The position numbers were made by a program, and so were the translations under genes. Positions 44,201 through 54,346 of a stretch of 64,000 nucleotides of DNA are shown here, in pieces; position 1 is the first letter of the stretch, and every line of letters starts with the position of its first letter. The stretch lies in contig JAYESD010000009.1 in assembly GCA_036927565.1 (NCBI GenBank), positions 24,519,601-24,583,600 of the forward strand, given 5' to 3'. This stretch comes from Tuctoria greenei. Its lineage: Eukaryota > Streptophyta > Magnoliopsida > Poales > Poaceae. Below the pieces are notes generated by a model that was given only the letters and a program-made list of their open reading frames with translations, ran no database searches and was not told the origin of the DNA.

Positions 44201-45595
44201 GAAATCCGGTAGAAGTCGAGTAGTTGGAATCTACTCGCGAGAGGGTCACATTCTATTGATCACAAGTCAAGTAGTTGAATTCTACTTGCAAGAGAAGTCG
44301 AGTAGGGGAATCTACTCGCGAGATATTACTAAAATGTTCACTCTTAATAATGGGAGATGTGGACGGGGATGTTCCTGTAGGACGGGACGTGCAAGGTTGT
44401 CTGATCCCGGATGAGGGGGACAATGCTTGCGACTACATTTGGGCCTGGGCCAGTAAGGGTAAGGAAAATGTGGAGGTTGGTTGTAGCCCCGTCTGTGTCG
44501 GTTAAGGACCGTCTCATGTGCGGCCCTGTTGAGCAAGTTTGAATAGTACCGGTTACATAATGGATTAATGGGGTCCATTAAACTGATGTAGCTCGGGCAC
44601 CCTCGTGTCGAAACTTATACCGCCGTCCTTCGGGGGAAGATGATCGTAAGGTGGAACCTCTAAGGAGCAACTTCGACGTGCTCGGTTAGGTACCTTACTT
44701 TTGGGATGGTAGAACTGGTTCGACATCGGGATGAGGGGTGAAAGGTGGCCACATACGACGTGGGAGTGGAGTACAGTGAAAGGTACTTCCGAGCGGGCGT
44801 ATGTGTCGTGTATTTCGGGTGTGTCCTGATTGCAATCACCGTCCCTCGCGGTAATAGAGTACCACTTGTTCACTGAGTCGTGACGTAGTAAATAAGAGTA
44901 ACGGAATGATGATAAATATTGTCGATCTCCTTAATCATTGTATAGCAACCTTGTTTTGCTTAGAGATAGTATAATTAAAAGTTTACAGTTTCCCTATACT
45001 TTAGCTGTAATAGCATTATGTGCTTTGGGCATGTCATATCATCGGCAAAGCGTTTCTTGTTTGATTGTGGAGTCTATAATGTGCCGTGCCTGAAGAATGT
45101 CATTTGCTACTTAAAACATGATTATAAGGATCCACTTGTAGGCGAGTCTTTTTATACTATTCCTTACCTATGATTAGACTTTACCCTGCATATGTCTAGT
45201 GAGACGGGTTAGTCTTGCTGAGCCTTATGCTCACGTTTGCGCTTTAACGATTTTTTGCAGGTATTAGTTTTATTCCTGCTGCTCAGGTTGTACATGAGAC
45301 TCGAGGTGTCGAGATAAATCTCATGTGAACCACACCGCTGCTGATTGATCGTCATGTTGCTAGTGTGAATCGTCCTAGGACATGGACGTCTTCTCTTATG
45401 CTTAGATAGGTGAGAAAATGAGTATGTAGTTCCGCTGCGTGTGTACTTCTGATGTACACTGTTTTGTAAACTCTGGTAATTTTATGAAATGAAAACTTTG
45501 TATATTTTGGTATTCTCTTCGTGTGTGCTGTTAGGTGCCGCATCGCACGGCACCACCCAATGAGATCCTCGGATGTGTGGACTCCGGTCCCCACA
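41202..45595 (+). repeat. 3' LTR of element A
   Basis: 4,394 bp, the same ends as the 5' LTR. Differences include an extra ~50 bp near 41555-41602, an extra segment near 44246-44290 with duplicated AGTCGAGTAG words, and a longer G run at 42989-43001. TATA near 42204. Confidence 0.93.
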
Positions 45596-46110
45596 CGGCA
45601 CGACGACGGCAGCACGATGATCTCCAGCGAATGGCGGCTCCTTCCTCCTCTTCCTCTTCTTCTCTTTTTCTCCTCATATTTTTCCCTGGCCGCAGCCTCT
45701 GGTTTTTCTTGCCTGCGGCTAGGGTTTTTTCTTCTCTGGTGGCGTTGGAAAATTTTCTACGTGGCTAATAGCAATAGGGGCTCGGCTTTTATAGGTGGGG
45801 GCGTGCGGCAGCCAGGGGCCAGCTCGGCCACGGGACGGAGTCCCGGGCGCACACGGTGATGGAGACCCGGGACGGCCTCGTCCTCGTCCCGCTGGCGCGT
45901 GTGGATGCGCGGATGGGCCACTCGAGCGTCTCGATGCATGTGGGCGTGCGTGGAGTGGCCGGCTCGGGCGCTAGGGCCAGCCCCCCCTGCTCGGTTGCAT
46001 TATTTGCCCAGAACCTTCCGGTCTAGGGGTGGGAGTAAAGCTTCCCCGGAAACTTCCAGAAGGTTTCGGAAATTTTTTTTATAAATTTTATATACATTTG
46101 TTTTATATAC
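45596..46110 (-). repeat. 5' LTR of element B, distal part with promoter
   Basis: GC-rich. The minus strand carries CACCTATAAAAGCCGAG (TATA about 45797-45791) and a leader leading into the CGGCA duplication. The outer edge is placed at 46110, where the minus strand starts TGTATATAAAAC beside Athila integrase sequence. The edge is less certain than the rest. Confidence 0.6.
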
Positions 46111-46317
46111 AAATGGATTATGCCGAATAAGTTTAAGCCTAGAGATAAAGTCCTTCTCTTTAACTCCAGGGTAGAACCCTTTGGACATGGGAAATTACAA
46201 AGTAAATGGGAAGAACCATTTACTGTAAGAGAAACTTCATCTCATGGAGCCATCACACCCCAAGATGATGAAGGCCATCTATTTAAGGAAATGGTCATCG
46301 TCTCAAAATCTTCTTAG
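46111..46317 (+). pseudogene. Integrase C-terminus of a second Athila-like element
   Basis: MPNKFKPRDKVLLFNSRVEP followed by HGKLQSKWEEPFTV and HGAITPQDDEGHLFKE matches the integrase tail of Athila pol (KVLLYNSRL, GKLRSRW, GPF blocks). It starts abruptly at the edge of element B and ends at TAG 46315. Confidence 0.75.
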
Positions 46318-48074
46318 ATTCCCAAGAGGATTTGTAAAAAACAAGTCGACTTGATAAATCTAACCAATTTTAAAGCAATCCTTCCAAATTCCACATAATT
46401 CCTCGAAGTCCAACAAGTGGGCCCATTATATAGGTTTCTGCATATGGCCCACAAAATCCTAACAAATCCCTTGGTGCTACTACTTCCTTCTAATTATCAC
46501 CTTGCCCAAGTCCGATCCTAAAATTCCTATTTTATTTTAGGGTGCTAGTTTTTCAATTTCATATTTCATTCAAGCACCCTCATTTTGAATTCAATAAAAT
46601 AAGAACTTACCGATTTAGCTAACACCACTAAAGTTCCTTTGTTTTATCATTGCATTTTGTTCAAATAAAGATTCCAGGGAACAAGTGTGGGGAGGAGTCC
46701 CTCCGGGATTTCACGACGAGTAGATCACACATCTCACCCGAGGACACATCACAAACAAACACAGACAACACGACAAAGCAGAGCACCAAGAGAGCCAACC
46801 AGAGGTCGGCCGACCCCCTGGCTCGACCGACCTTTTGGTGGCCCATCTGGTACGTTTCGCTACACAACGTCAGCTTGAATATCTTATAACCTCCTCTTGG
46901 TGATTTGATGCAAATTGATTTGAAAACTTTGACGCATTCATGCAAAATCAATTTAAAATCAACTCAAATAAAACAAACAATGCGACTTGCTTAAATATGA
47001 GATTAGTATAACATGTATTTTGATTTCATTACCATGTTCGTGGACCCATATAATTAATTAGGACAGCATGTCATCTATGTTATTGATTGGTGTGATATGG
47101 TGAGTAAAATGAATCCATGGAAAAAAATTCTTGCCTAAAATTTATCTTGAATTTTGCAAAATTTTGAAGTCTTAAGGATTTGCCTTCCTCTCTCTTTGGA
47201 ATTAAATACCCACCAAGGTCGTATGGTCTAATTATAGAAAACCACACGCATATGCCACTTAGCAGTTTTCATTGAACTTTGTCAAACTCTTGACCCTATT
47301 GAGTGACTTGCATAAATTCTTTGATTCGGAATTGCTTGTGCACCCCACCACATTCCATAATTTTCATCCATCCATCATCATAAGATACTCCATGATATTT
47401 ATTGCAAAATTATCTCTCATTAAAAATAAGCATAAAAAGGAGTAGAAGGCAAGGCTATAAGAGCTCTCAAAAAGAGAGAGAGAGAGAGGGAGCCAACAAT
47501 AAGTTGCCATGCTTTATCCTTGCACAAAAACAGAGAGATCAAATAGGAATTATCATCACCATTCATAAATCATCATCCACCACCCGTATAATGTCATAAT
47601 AATTTCCTTAGTCATTGCTTTTATTGCATGGTCTTCTCATACAGATCTCGTTTTTAACTTAGTAATATATAAATTGCAAGTGCACTACTCTTTATCCCTA
47701 CCCAAGCTCCACAAAAGCCATACTTAGTTGTAGGGACAAAAGTGGCAAAAACTATGCCAAGGTGAGGATTCAAACACTTTGAGTGACTTCAGAGAATCCA
47801 ATTGAGGGAGAAAAGGGCATTATCCTTTTGCATTCAAGATATAACAATTTTCGAAGTTATTTCAACAGGAGGAAGTTTGGGTGAGATACACTCAACTGTT
47901 TCACCTCTAAAAAGCCCAAGATGATGTGGTAGCCACATCACAAAGGGTTCATAAGAAAAGGTATGAATTAAAATACTTTGTATACTTCTTTCATATTCAT
48001 AGCAATATTTATCTTAGCACTTAGTTCTTCATGCCTTCACTCGAGGACGAGCAAATAACTAAGTATGGGGGAGT
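46318..48074 (+). other. 3' region of the second Athila-like element
   Basis: AT-rich, with a palindrome-type word at 46804-46832 (GGTCGGCCGACCCC then GCTCGACCGACC) like those in the LTRs, and a stretch (47200-48060) alignable with 24780-25690. No ATHILA ORF is visible, so that gene has been lost. It ends with polypurine-like AAGTATGGGGGAGT. Confidence 0.6.
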
Positions 48075-49236
48075 TTTTTACGGGACTTAAATGCTAAATT
48101 TGACCGTCAATTCACTAACGAATTCCACAAGTGTTAGTATCTATTTGCATGCAGGTGAATTAACTCCCAAAATACCTAGGAATGCAGGGAGCAATGCTAA
48201 ATGTTGCCATTCGACCAATCAGGCGACGACACGTGACTCATTCCCAGGCGTATCCGAGGAGATCCAACAGTGATTCATGCGAGAAGAGGGTCAGGGCCAA
48301 CCTGGCAGCCACCCAAAAAAAGCATAGTCGAGGAGGGGCCAGGACCAGGTCGGTCGACCCCTAGCTCGACTGACTTGGCCCTGGCGCCAAACGCGTTCAA
48401 ACAACGTGTGTCACCCTCCTGTGGCTCCCTGATGGCAGTAACGACTGATTCGCGAGCAAATTATGGCGCCAAAACCGACTGAACTTGTGTATAAATACCC
48501 CCTCTCTCCCTTCACTTCTCCACACACCACATGTTTGGGAATAGTGCGCAACTCATAAGGTTTAGAGCTGCCCAAGTGGCCAGCCAAGTAGAAGGAGAGT
48601 GAGGAGGAGCAAGGAGGAGGAGGAGGCTTGGGCTTGTCAAGTCCCTCTTCCACACTTGTCCCTCTATGGAAGTTCTGCCAGAATCCAGTAAGAAACATTC
48701 ATGATTTCAATACTAGTTTAATTCCTATTACATAGCACTTTGCTTTTGTAACTTCTTGTGGGTTCACTACTTTAATTTATTAGAGGCTCTAGTGGTAGCA
48801 TTGCATCGAAATGATTAGAGTTGTGAATTAGAACTTAAGCGTGGTGCTCTGGTTAGAGTTCATCAGTGGATATCTCATAGACCCACAGATTGAAGAGGTA
48901 GACAGTAGGTGTTGACGACCCTATTTTTCCTTAGAAATCCTCCACGTTAGGCTATGCCATAGCCTCTTGGCAGTAATCGTTTTGGTGTTTCTAGTGGTAA
49001 ACCCATGCCCGAAGCAAGTAGCTATCGTAGACTACAGTAGCCTAGATGTCAAATCATTGAGTTTCTCTCTAATCCTTGCCCACCAAACAAATTGTGTGTC
49101 CTTGGGAGAACAAGCTAGAAGATCTCACACACGTTCTTTGTATTCGATACTCTTGGGAATATTCCTTAAAGGGAAGAGCTACAACGGTATTTCTGTGTGC
49201 TTGCGGATTAATCTAATTCCGTAAAAAATACCAACA
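48075..49236 (+). repeat. 3' LTR of the second Athila-like element
   Basis: It starts after the polypurine run, at a mutated TG, and ends ATACCAACA. Palindrome at 48348, TATA GTATAAATACC at 48490, and terminal words ACTCTTGGGAATATTCCTTA and GTGTGCTTGCGGAT related to the LTR at 25706-27240. The overall divergence from that LTR is large, so it is a separate subfamily. Confidence 0.65.
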
Positions 49237-49770
49237 ACTATGCAAGGAGCTGGCTGTTAGATTCGGCACTAAGGACCATCAACATTGGATAAGAAGTCCA
49301 AGTGATTCTTTAGCCAAGAGTTTGTGTCTTACCTGGGGCACATCGTATCCACCCAGAGAGTGGCGATGGTCCAGAGCAAGTTGGAGATTCTGAAGCGCTA
49401 GCCAAAACCATGGTCCCTACAGGCCTTGCGAGGCTTCCTCAAACTCACCAACTACTATTTCATGTTCAATATGGGATACAACATGATGGTCACGCACCAC
49501 ACCCCCCTCCTGAAGTGGGGAGGCATTCCGTCGGATAGATGGTGCCCAGGACGCCTTCCACCAGCTCAAGCCGGTGTTGGTGACAATGCCTCTTCTCCAG
49601 ATGTCGAACTTTGCCAAGCACTTCATCATCAAATGCAACACTTGTGGTGCTGGTTTTGGGGTAGTTATGCACCAGTGGAATGGCACCATCGCTTTCTTCA
49701 ACTGCGTCGTAGCTCCTCACCACTAGAAGTTGCAATCGTATGAGCATGAGTTGATCAAGCTTATCTAGGT
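49237..49770 (+). pseudogene. Gypsy reverse transcriptase / RNase H fragment
   Basis: Degraded frames give FVSYLGHIVSTQRVAMVQSK, LQALRGFLKLTNYYF and, after a frameshift, FHQLKPVLVTMPLLQMSN, FAKHFIIKCNTCGAGFGVVM and YEHELIKLI. These match the end of RT and the start of RNase H of a gypsy element (catalytic DASG altered to NTCG). No catalytic FADD/YIDD box is present. Confidence 0.75.
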
Positions 49771-50240
49771 TTTTAGTGATGAGATCATGCACATTATAAA
49801 TGCACATACAAGCATGGTACAATATTTATTTGTTTGGGATCCTGGCTCAAGTGAATGTGCTCGCTTATGTGATGGAGAATATGAAGATGGTGCACTATGT
49901 TGTCCACCACCTTGGCCTCCTTTCATTCATACAAGAAGATTTGATGGCGTTGCACATTTGGACCAACACATGAGTGAAGATGAACTTGAGTCGAGGATGA
50001 CTCCAATTCAATAAGGGGAGGATGATGAGGACATCACTTCTATGGATACAAACAACACTTCATTGAACATACAAGATGCAATCAATAGAATTCACACACA
50101 AAAATTAATTTTAGAGGTGAGCTCGTTCTTTTATGTTTCCTTATATATATTGAGAATAGATTTCTACCTAATAAGTTAATTGTAATTAGGATCCATGGAG
50201 AGGTTCAAGGAGTAATTGGAGGAAGGTTTAGGGGCATGTT
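49771..50240 (+). pseudogene. C-terminal polyprotein fragment of a gypsy element
   Basis: A frame with CCPPPWPPFIHTRRFDGVAH, LDQHMSEDELESRMTPIQ and, after a stop, GEDDED is the acidic tail commonly seen at the end of certain grass gypsy polyproteins. It joins the RT fragment by a deletion. Later words up to 50240 are too degraded to assign. Confidence 0.5.
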
Positions 50241-50510
50241 GGACAAGAGAATACGTTTAAAGAAGATGGAAACCGAGCCCAACTCAGAATTGTGTCCAAC
50301 TAGGAGTCCAGTAGAAGTTTACAGTAAAACAGACGCCCAAGACGCATACAAACTCCGTTTTGGACGTTCTATATATGTACGGAAAGGGGAGAAGATAAAA
50401 TTTCCAGTGCCACTGGTCCCATGTCAAAATTCTTTCGGAGTCGACAGGAATCGTTGAAACAAAAGAGAGTTTAGAATCTGTCAGGATGCCCTGTATCCCG
50501 GGTACCGACA

Positions 50511-50850
50511 GTGGCCCTTGGGTCCACCCTGAGGGGAGGTGATGAGCCTGAGGGTGGAGCCCTATCCCTGCTTTTGTGTGCTGTATTTTTATTTTCTTCT
50601 TGATCAGTCGAAACGGTGTGCGCCTCTGCCATCGTGGCCATGCATCCCTCTCAGGTTGAGGGCTCATGGCGATGGGATCTTTGCTTGTTGCAGCTTCTTT
50701 ACTGTGATGCTTCCCAATGCAGCTGCTGCGCTTTTGCTGCTTCCACTCCCACTTGTATGAGAACCATGGGGTTGTCTTCTTAGGTCGAAGCCTCCTTGGG
50801 CCAATCTCTCTGACAGGGGACCTGGGCCTCGCTGTCAGGGATGCTATGGG
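50511..50850. other. Spacer between Tat-2 LTR and antisense ORF
   Basis: 340 bp, equivalent to 2431-3234 of Tat-1 but shorter. No gene is supportable. Confidence 0.4.
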
Positions 50851-53800
50851 TTGAGCAACGGGTTTCGGCCTCGAGCGATTTGCTCGGTGCGCTCAAACGC
50901 CAATATGGTGTTAAAAAGAAACCTTTGTGGGCAAAAGTGGTTCCTCCTGAGGCACAACCAAACGTTCGAGCCTTCGTCTTCCTCCTTGAGCACCCACTCT
51001 CTTCCCACCTTTGAGGTTCTCAACTCTTGCTCCAATGGACTCGGCCTTGGCTCCTTCCTGCATAAAGGATGTAGCATCTATGAGGCGGCTATTCGTCTTG
51101 GAGGATGAGGAGCGGTGGGATCTGATCCATCCCAGCTCTTTGCCTCTGGAGTTGGGGGAGAAGGAAATCATCTTCTTCAAGTCGTATGTGCACTCCGGGT
51201 TCGTTCCTCCCATTTGCTCCCTCCTGGTGAGGCTTCTAGAGGTCCTCGGGCTCCAGCTTCACCGCTTGTCACTGAACTCTCTGGTGGTGGTGGTGGCGTT
51301 CTCGCACTTCTGTGAGATGTTTGTCCGGGTGTACCTGTCCGTGCTTGTATTCCAGCAGTTCTTCGTGCTTAGGCGGATCGGGAAGAAGAGCAAGATAAGC
51401 TTCCTCGGCGCCTACTAACTCCAGCATCGGGCCAACAAAACTTTCAAGTACATCACCCCACTCTCCCCAGCAATGTGGGCTGACTAGAGGAGCGACTGGT
51501 TGATTGTACGGGTCGATGCCACGATTGCATGGTCCTGCCCACCGACTGGCTGGTGCCCAGGAAGAAGATCTGGGATGAATGCCTGGAGTTGGAGCAGGCG
51601 TACACCTCGGTGATGGAGAGGATCCGATTCTTAGTAGATCATGGTTTGTCAGAGCTGATGGTAATGGAAGACTTCGTGCATCGATGCCTGGCCCCCCTCC
51701 AGCATCGTAGCTACCCTGCATGGCATTACTTTGGGCTGCAGGACAGCACCAGGCTGGTGTGGGGCCATGACACGGAGACGATCCCACAAGAGGTGTTTGA
51801 TGTAATGACCAAGGCATGTGACGACCCGCTGACTTCTGACGTCTTCAACCTTCCGGGGTCATATCCGCGGCTTTGCTCAGATCGGAACCTCCAGGTGAAG
51901 ATCCTAAAGTAGATGCCGAACCTGGACGCGCTCGGTCTTGCACCGCGGCAGGTTGGCGATGTGGATCGCAAACTGACCATCGTTGACCCTACATAGGACT
52001 ATACACCTGCTCCAGGCTCCGAAGCGTCAAGGGTAGATGTGCCCTTCAATGGAGGGAAAGGCACAAGGTCGGTCCCCGACACAAGGAAGGGGAAAGTACT
52101 GGTCCCCGACATAGGGAAGGGGAAGCTGCCTGTGATTGAGGTTGTAAAGTAGAAATGCCCTCGGTCGCCGCCAAAGGCACCGCTACGAGTGGTCCCCACT
52201 CCAAGTCAATGTCCACTAGCGCGCCCCTCCTTAGCGTCAGGTGTCGGTGCTTCTTCGGGGGGAGGCCTAGTCCATCAAGTGGTGGTTCCTCCACCGTCTG
52301 TGGCCGGCACAACATCCAGCATCTCCGCCTCCAGTGTAGTCCAAGGCGCCACAGAGGGCTCCGGGAGTGCTACACCTACAGATCCTCAGGCCAAGAGGCC
52401 TCGGGTCGACGTTGGCAGCAGCTCGGGAGGAGGCTCTAGGAGTGGCACCGTTGGATTCTGTGGAGATATGCCGATGCAGGGTGGCAGCATCGTTGTTGGT
52501 TTCGGTAGAGGTTCGGCCAGAGCGACCACACCTGCCACGCCGTTGATGGGGCCTAATGCCCTAGAGCTGCCAAAGGTCGAGGCCTGCTAGAGCTTCCGGG
52601 GAAGTCGGTAAGGAATTCTTACCAATGCCTGCTTCGTTATATCACTTGTTCTTCTAGCTTGGGCAGATTTAGATTTTGACCTGCATGTCTACATCAATTG
52701 TCGTGATACCTCTACCGCTGGGGGTAGCGTCTCGGAGCACAACAAAGTCAGCCCAGATGGCCACAGCTGCACTTGCGGAGCAGACCGCCAAGCCGGTACA
52801 GGAGAGCATTACCCCGACGTCTGCACCTCGCGTGGGTAGTGAAGCATCTCTGGATACTGTGCCGGAGGCACTTCCGACCGTCGCGCTAGAGGCAATGTTG
52901 GAGTCAGCTCATCGGTCCGAAGGCCTGGCCTCTGCGGCTTCTGATCCGATGCGTGGCTCCTTGGGCGATGGTGGTGCTGCCACTTCGGGTAGCGTCGCGA
53001 CTTCTGCTCGGTCCTCTGGAACAAGGTCCCTGGTACTGGTCTCGCCTTCACCGCCACGGGAGAAAGAGGTTCCCGAGATGATCTCGGGGTGGCCTTCCCA
53101 AACTTCGGTGCAGCCAGAGCGCCTCTCCAACATCATGGACTCAGCACAATCCAGCATCAACCTAGTGCAATCCAATCTCTGCCAGGCGCAGGGGGCCCTT
53201 GCTGCATAGTGGGAGGAGCTGCATGCTGAGGGCGACTGTCTCTGGGCCTGGGAGGACCTTCTGAGGTCTAGGATCGATGAGGCGAAGGCGAAGTACCAGA
53301 AGGAGAGTGAGGAGCTGGAGCTAATGCACCGCTTGGCGAAGGCCATGGACGCAATGTCCTAGAAGATTCTTGCCGATGCCAATGTAGCCAGTGACACGGC
53401 TGACGCCCACCTGCGTTCCCCTGAAGAGGGTCGAGAGGCCCTGGGTCACCGCGAGGCCGCTGTTGCTGAGCGGGAGGCCGTTGTCACCGATCAAGAGGTG
53501 GCTGCCCAGGCGATGATGGCTCGGGCTGAGGCAGATTGGGACAGGCTGCAATCCCACCTCGAAGAGCTTGAGCTTCGAGAGAGCGACTTGGTGCGGGATT
53601 GGGCGCAACACTTAGATGAGCGTCAGGAACTCCTCGTGTGATAACTCGACGTCCAGGCCCAGGAGCACACAACAGAGCGTCGCGCCCGGGAGCTCGATCT
53701 GCAGGAGCGTCAGCTGGTTCAGCATCTGGAAGCCAAGGGTAGAGCGGTGGCAGAGATAGTGGCATCCCATGTTCTGGTGTGCTACCGGAGTCTGTACTCT

Positions 53801-53956
53801 GAGATGCCACTGGAGCCGATTTTTGAAGGCCCCATCGAGGAGCGTGAGGAGACGGCAGCGGCGGAGGTCAAGGATGCCACCAAGCATGTCGTCGCGAATT
53901 TGCTAGGGATTGAGGCCAGTGGCCCGTCTTTGTATCCAGGGTTCGCCCCTTTGTAA
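50851..53956 (+). pseudogene. Extra ORF of Tat-2 (antisense to the element), PF04195-like with coiled-coil tail
   Basis: Pieces in order: a domain with LLVRLLEVLGLQLHRLSLNS, VVVVAFSHFCEMFVRV and RRIGKKSKISFLGAY; a second block with MEDFVHRCLAPLQHRSYPAW, matching WYEAWHYVGTYDW of Tat-1 in place; a Ser/Gly/Pro-rich region; an intron-like gap (GTAAGG donor about 52607); and a coiled coil from 53212 (EELHAEGDCLWAWEDLLRSR, REAAVAEREAVVTDQEVAAQ, AQEHTTERRARELDLQERQL). At least six stops and several frameshifts break it. The C-terminal part in one frame ends GPSLYPGFAPL at 53956. Order and strand relative to the LTR equal those of Tat-1. Confidence 0.65.
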
Positions 53957-54239
53957 ATATTTTTCATGAATTTGACTTTGTATTTGGATTATTTGCTTGT
54001 ATTGTGCTTCTAAAACTGTTGCTCCGAGTCCTTAGCTGCGTAAGGGCTTGAAGAACTTGTGTCGAGTTCCTTAGCTTTTGGGGGACCAACGATCTCACAC
54101 ATTGCATGGACGATTTGTCGTCGGTTGACGTCCTGCCTATGGAACCCCCTTAGAGGCCCCCTAGTAGATGTGGACAGGCGGTTGGGCACACCTACCACTT
54201 GATCGAAAGATGTCTTCGAAGGCCCCCCTGCGGAGTGGG
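53957..54239. other. 3' flank of the Tat-2 extra ORF
   Basis: About 280 bp leading into the minisatellite; no gene or clear motif. Confidence 0.4.
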
Positions 54240-54346
54240 GGAGTTTGAGTGGGTGACCTCGGTGTGGCCCCTCCAGGGGCACTAAGCTCTGTCTCAGTGG
54301 AGTCATCAGCGGCAGGCCCCCTGGGAGGTGTCGGAGCTGGCTGCTC
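54240..54346. repeat. Minisatellite, left part
   Basis: A degenerate unit ending GGCAGGCCCCCTGGGAGGTG, GGAGCTGGCTGCTC is cut at TGCTC by element C. The array resumes at 61751 with the duplicated TGCTC. Confidence 0.75.

Larger units (their letters stand above)
30618..45595 (+). mobile_element. Element A: complete Del/Tekay chromovirus with 4.3-kb LTRs
   Basis: 14,978 bp, flanked by perfect 5-bp duplications CGGCA (30613-30617, 45596-45600). LTRs 30618-34932 and 41202-45595 begin TGTAAAATCC and end CCCCACA. Primer site, gag, protease, RT, RNase H, integrase and chromodomain are in standard order, all on the plus strand, but with stops and frameshifts throughout. It sits inside the LTR of element B, in opposite orientation. 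LTR differences (two indels of about 50 bp and scattered substitutions) show it is not very recent. Confidence 0.95.
27297..46110 (-). mobile_element. Element B: truncated Del/Tekay-like gypsy element, split by element A
   Basis: On the minus strand: LTR (46110-45596, then 30617-28740 across the nested element A), primer site TGGTATCAGAGC (28736-28725), gag (28461-27297). The element is cut off just after the gag zinc knuckle, with no pol or 3' LTR. LTR and gag are homologous to element C (54347-61750). It lies between Athila leader (27296) and Athila integrase (46111), which suggests insertion into an Athila copy followed by deletion. Confidence 0.75.

Noticed and set aside
45601..46110. A GC-rich region with a TATA box as a host promoter and gene start
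   Set aside because: It continues the LTR of element B across the nested element A, shown by the CGGCA duplications and by homology of the other half to element C LTRs.
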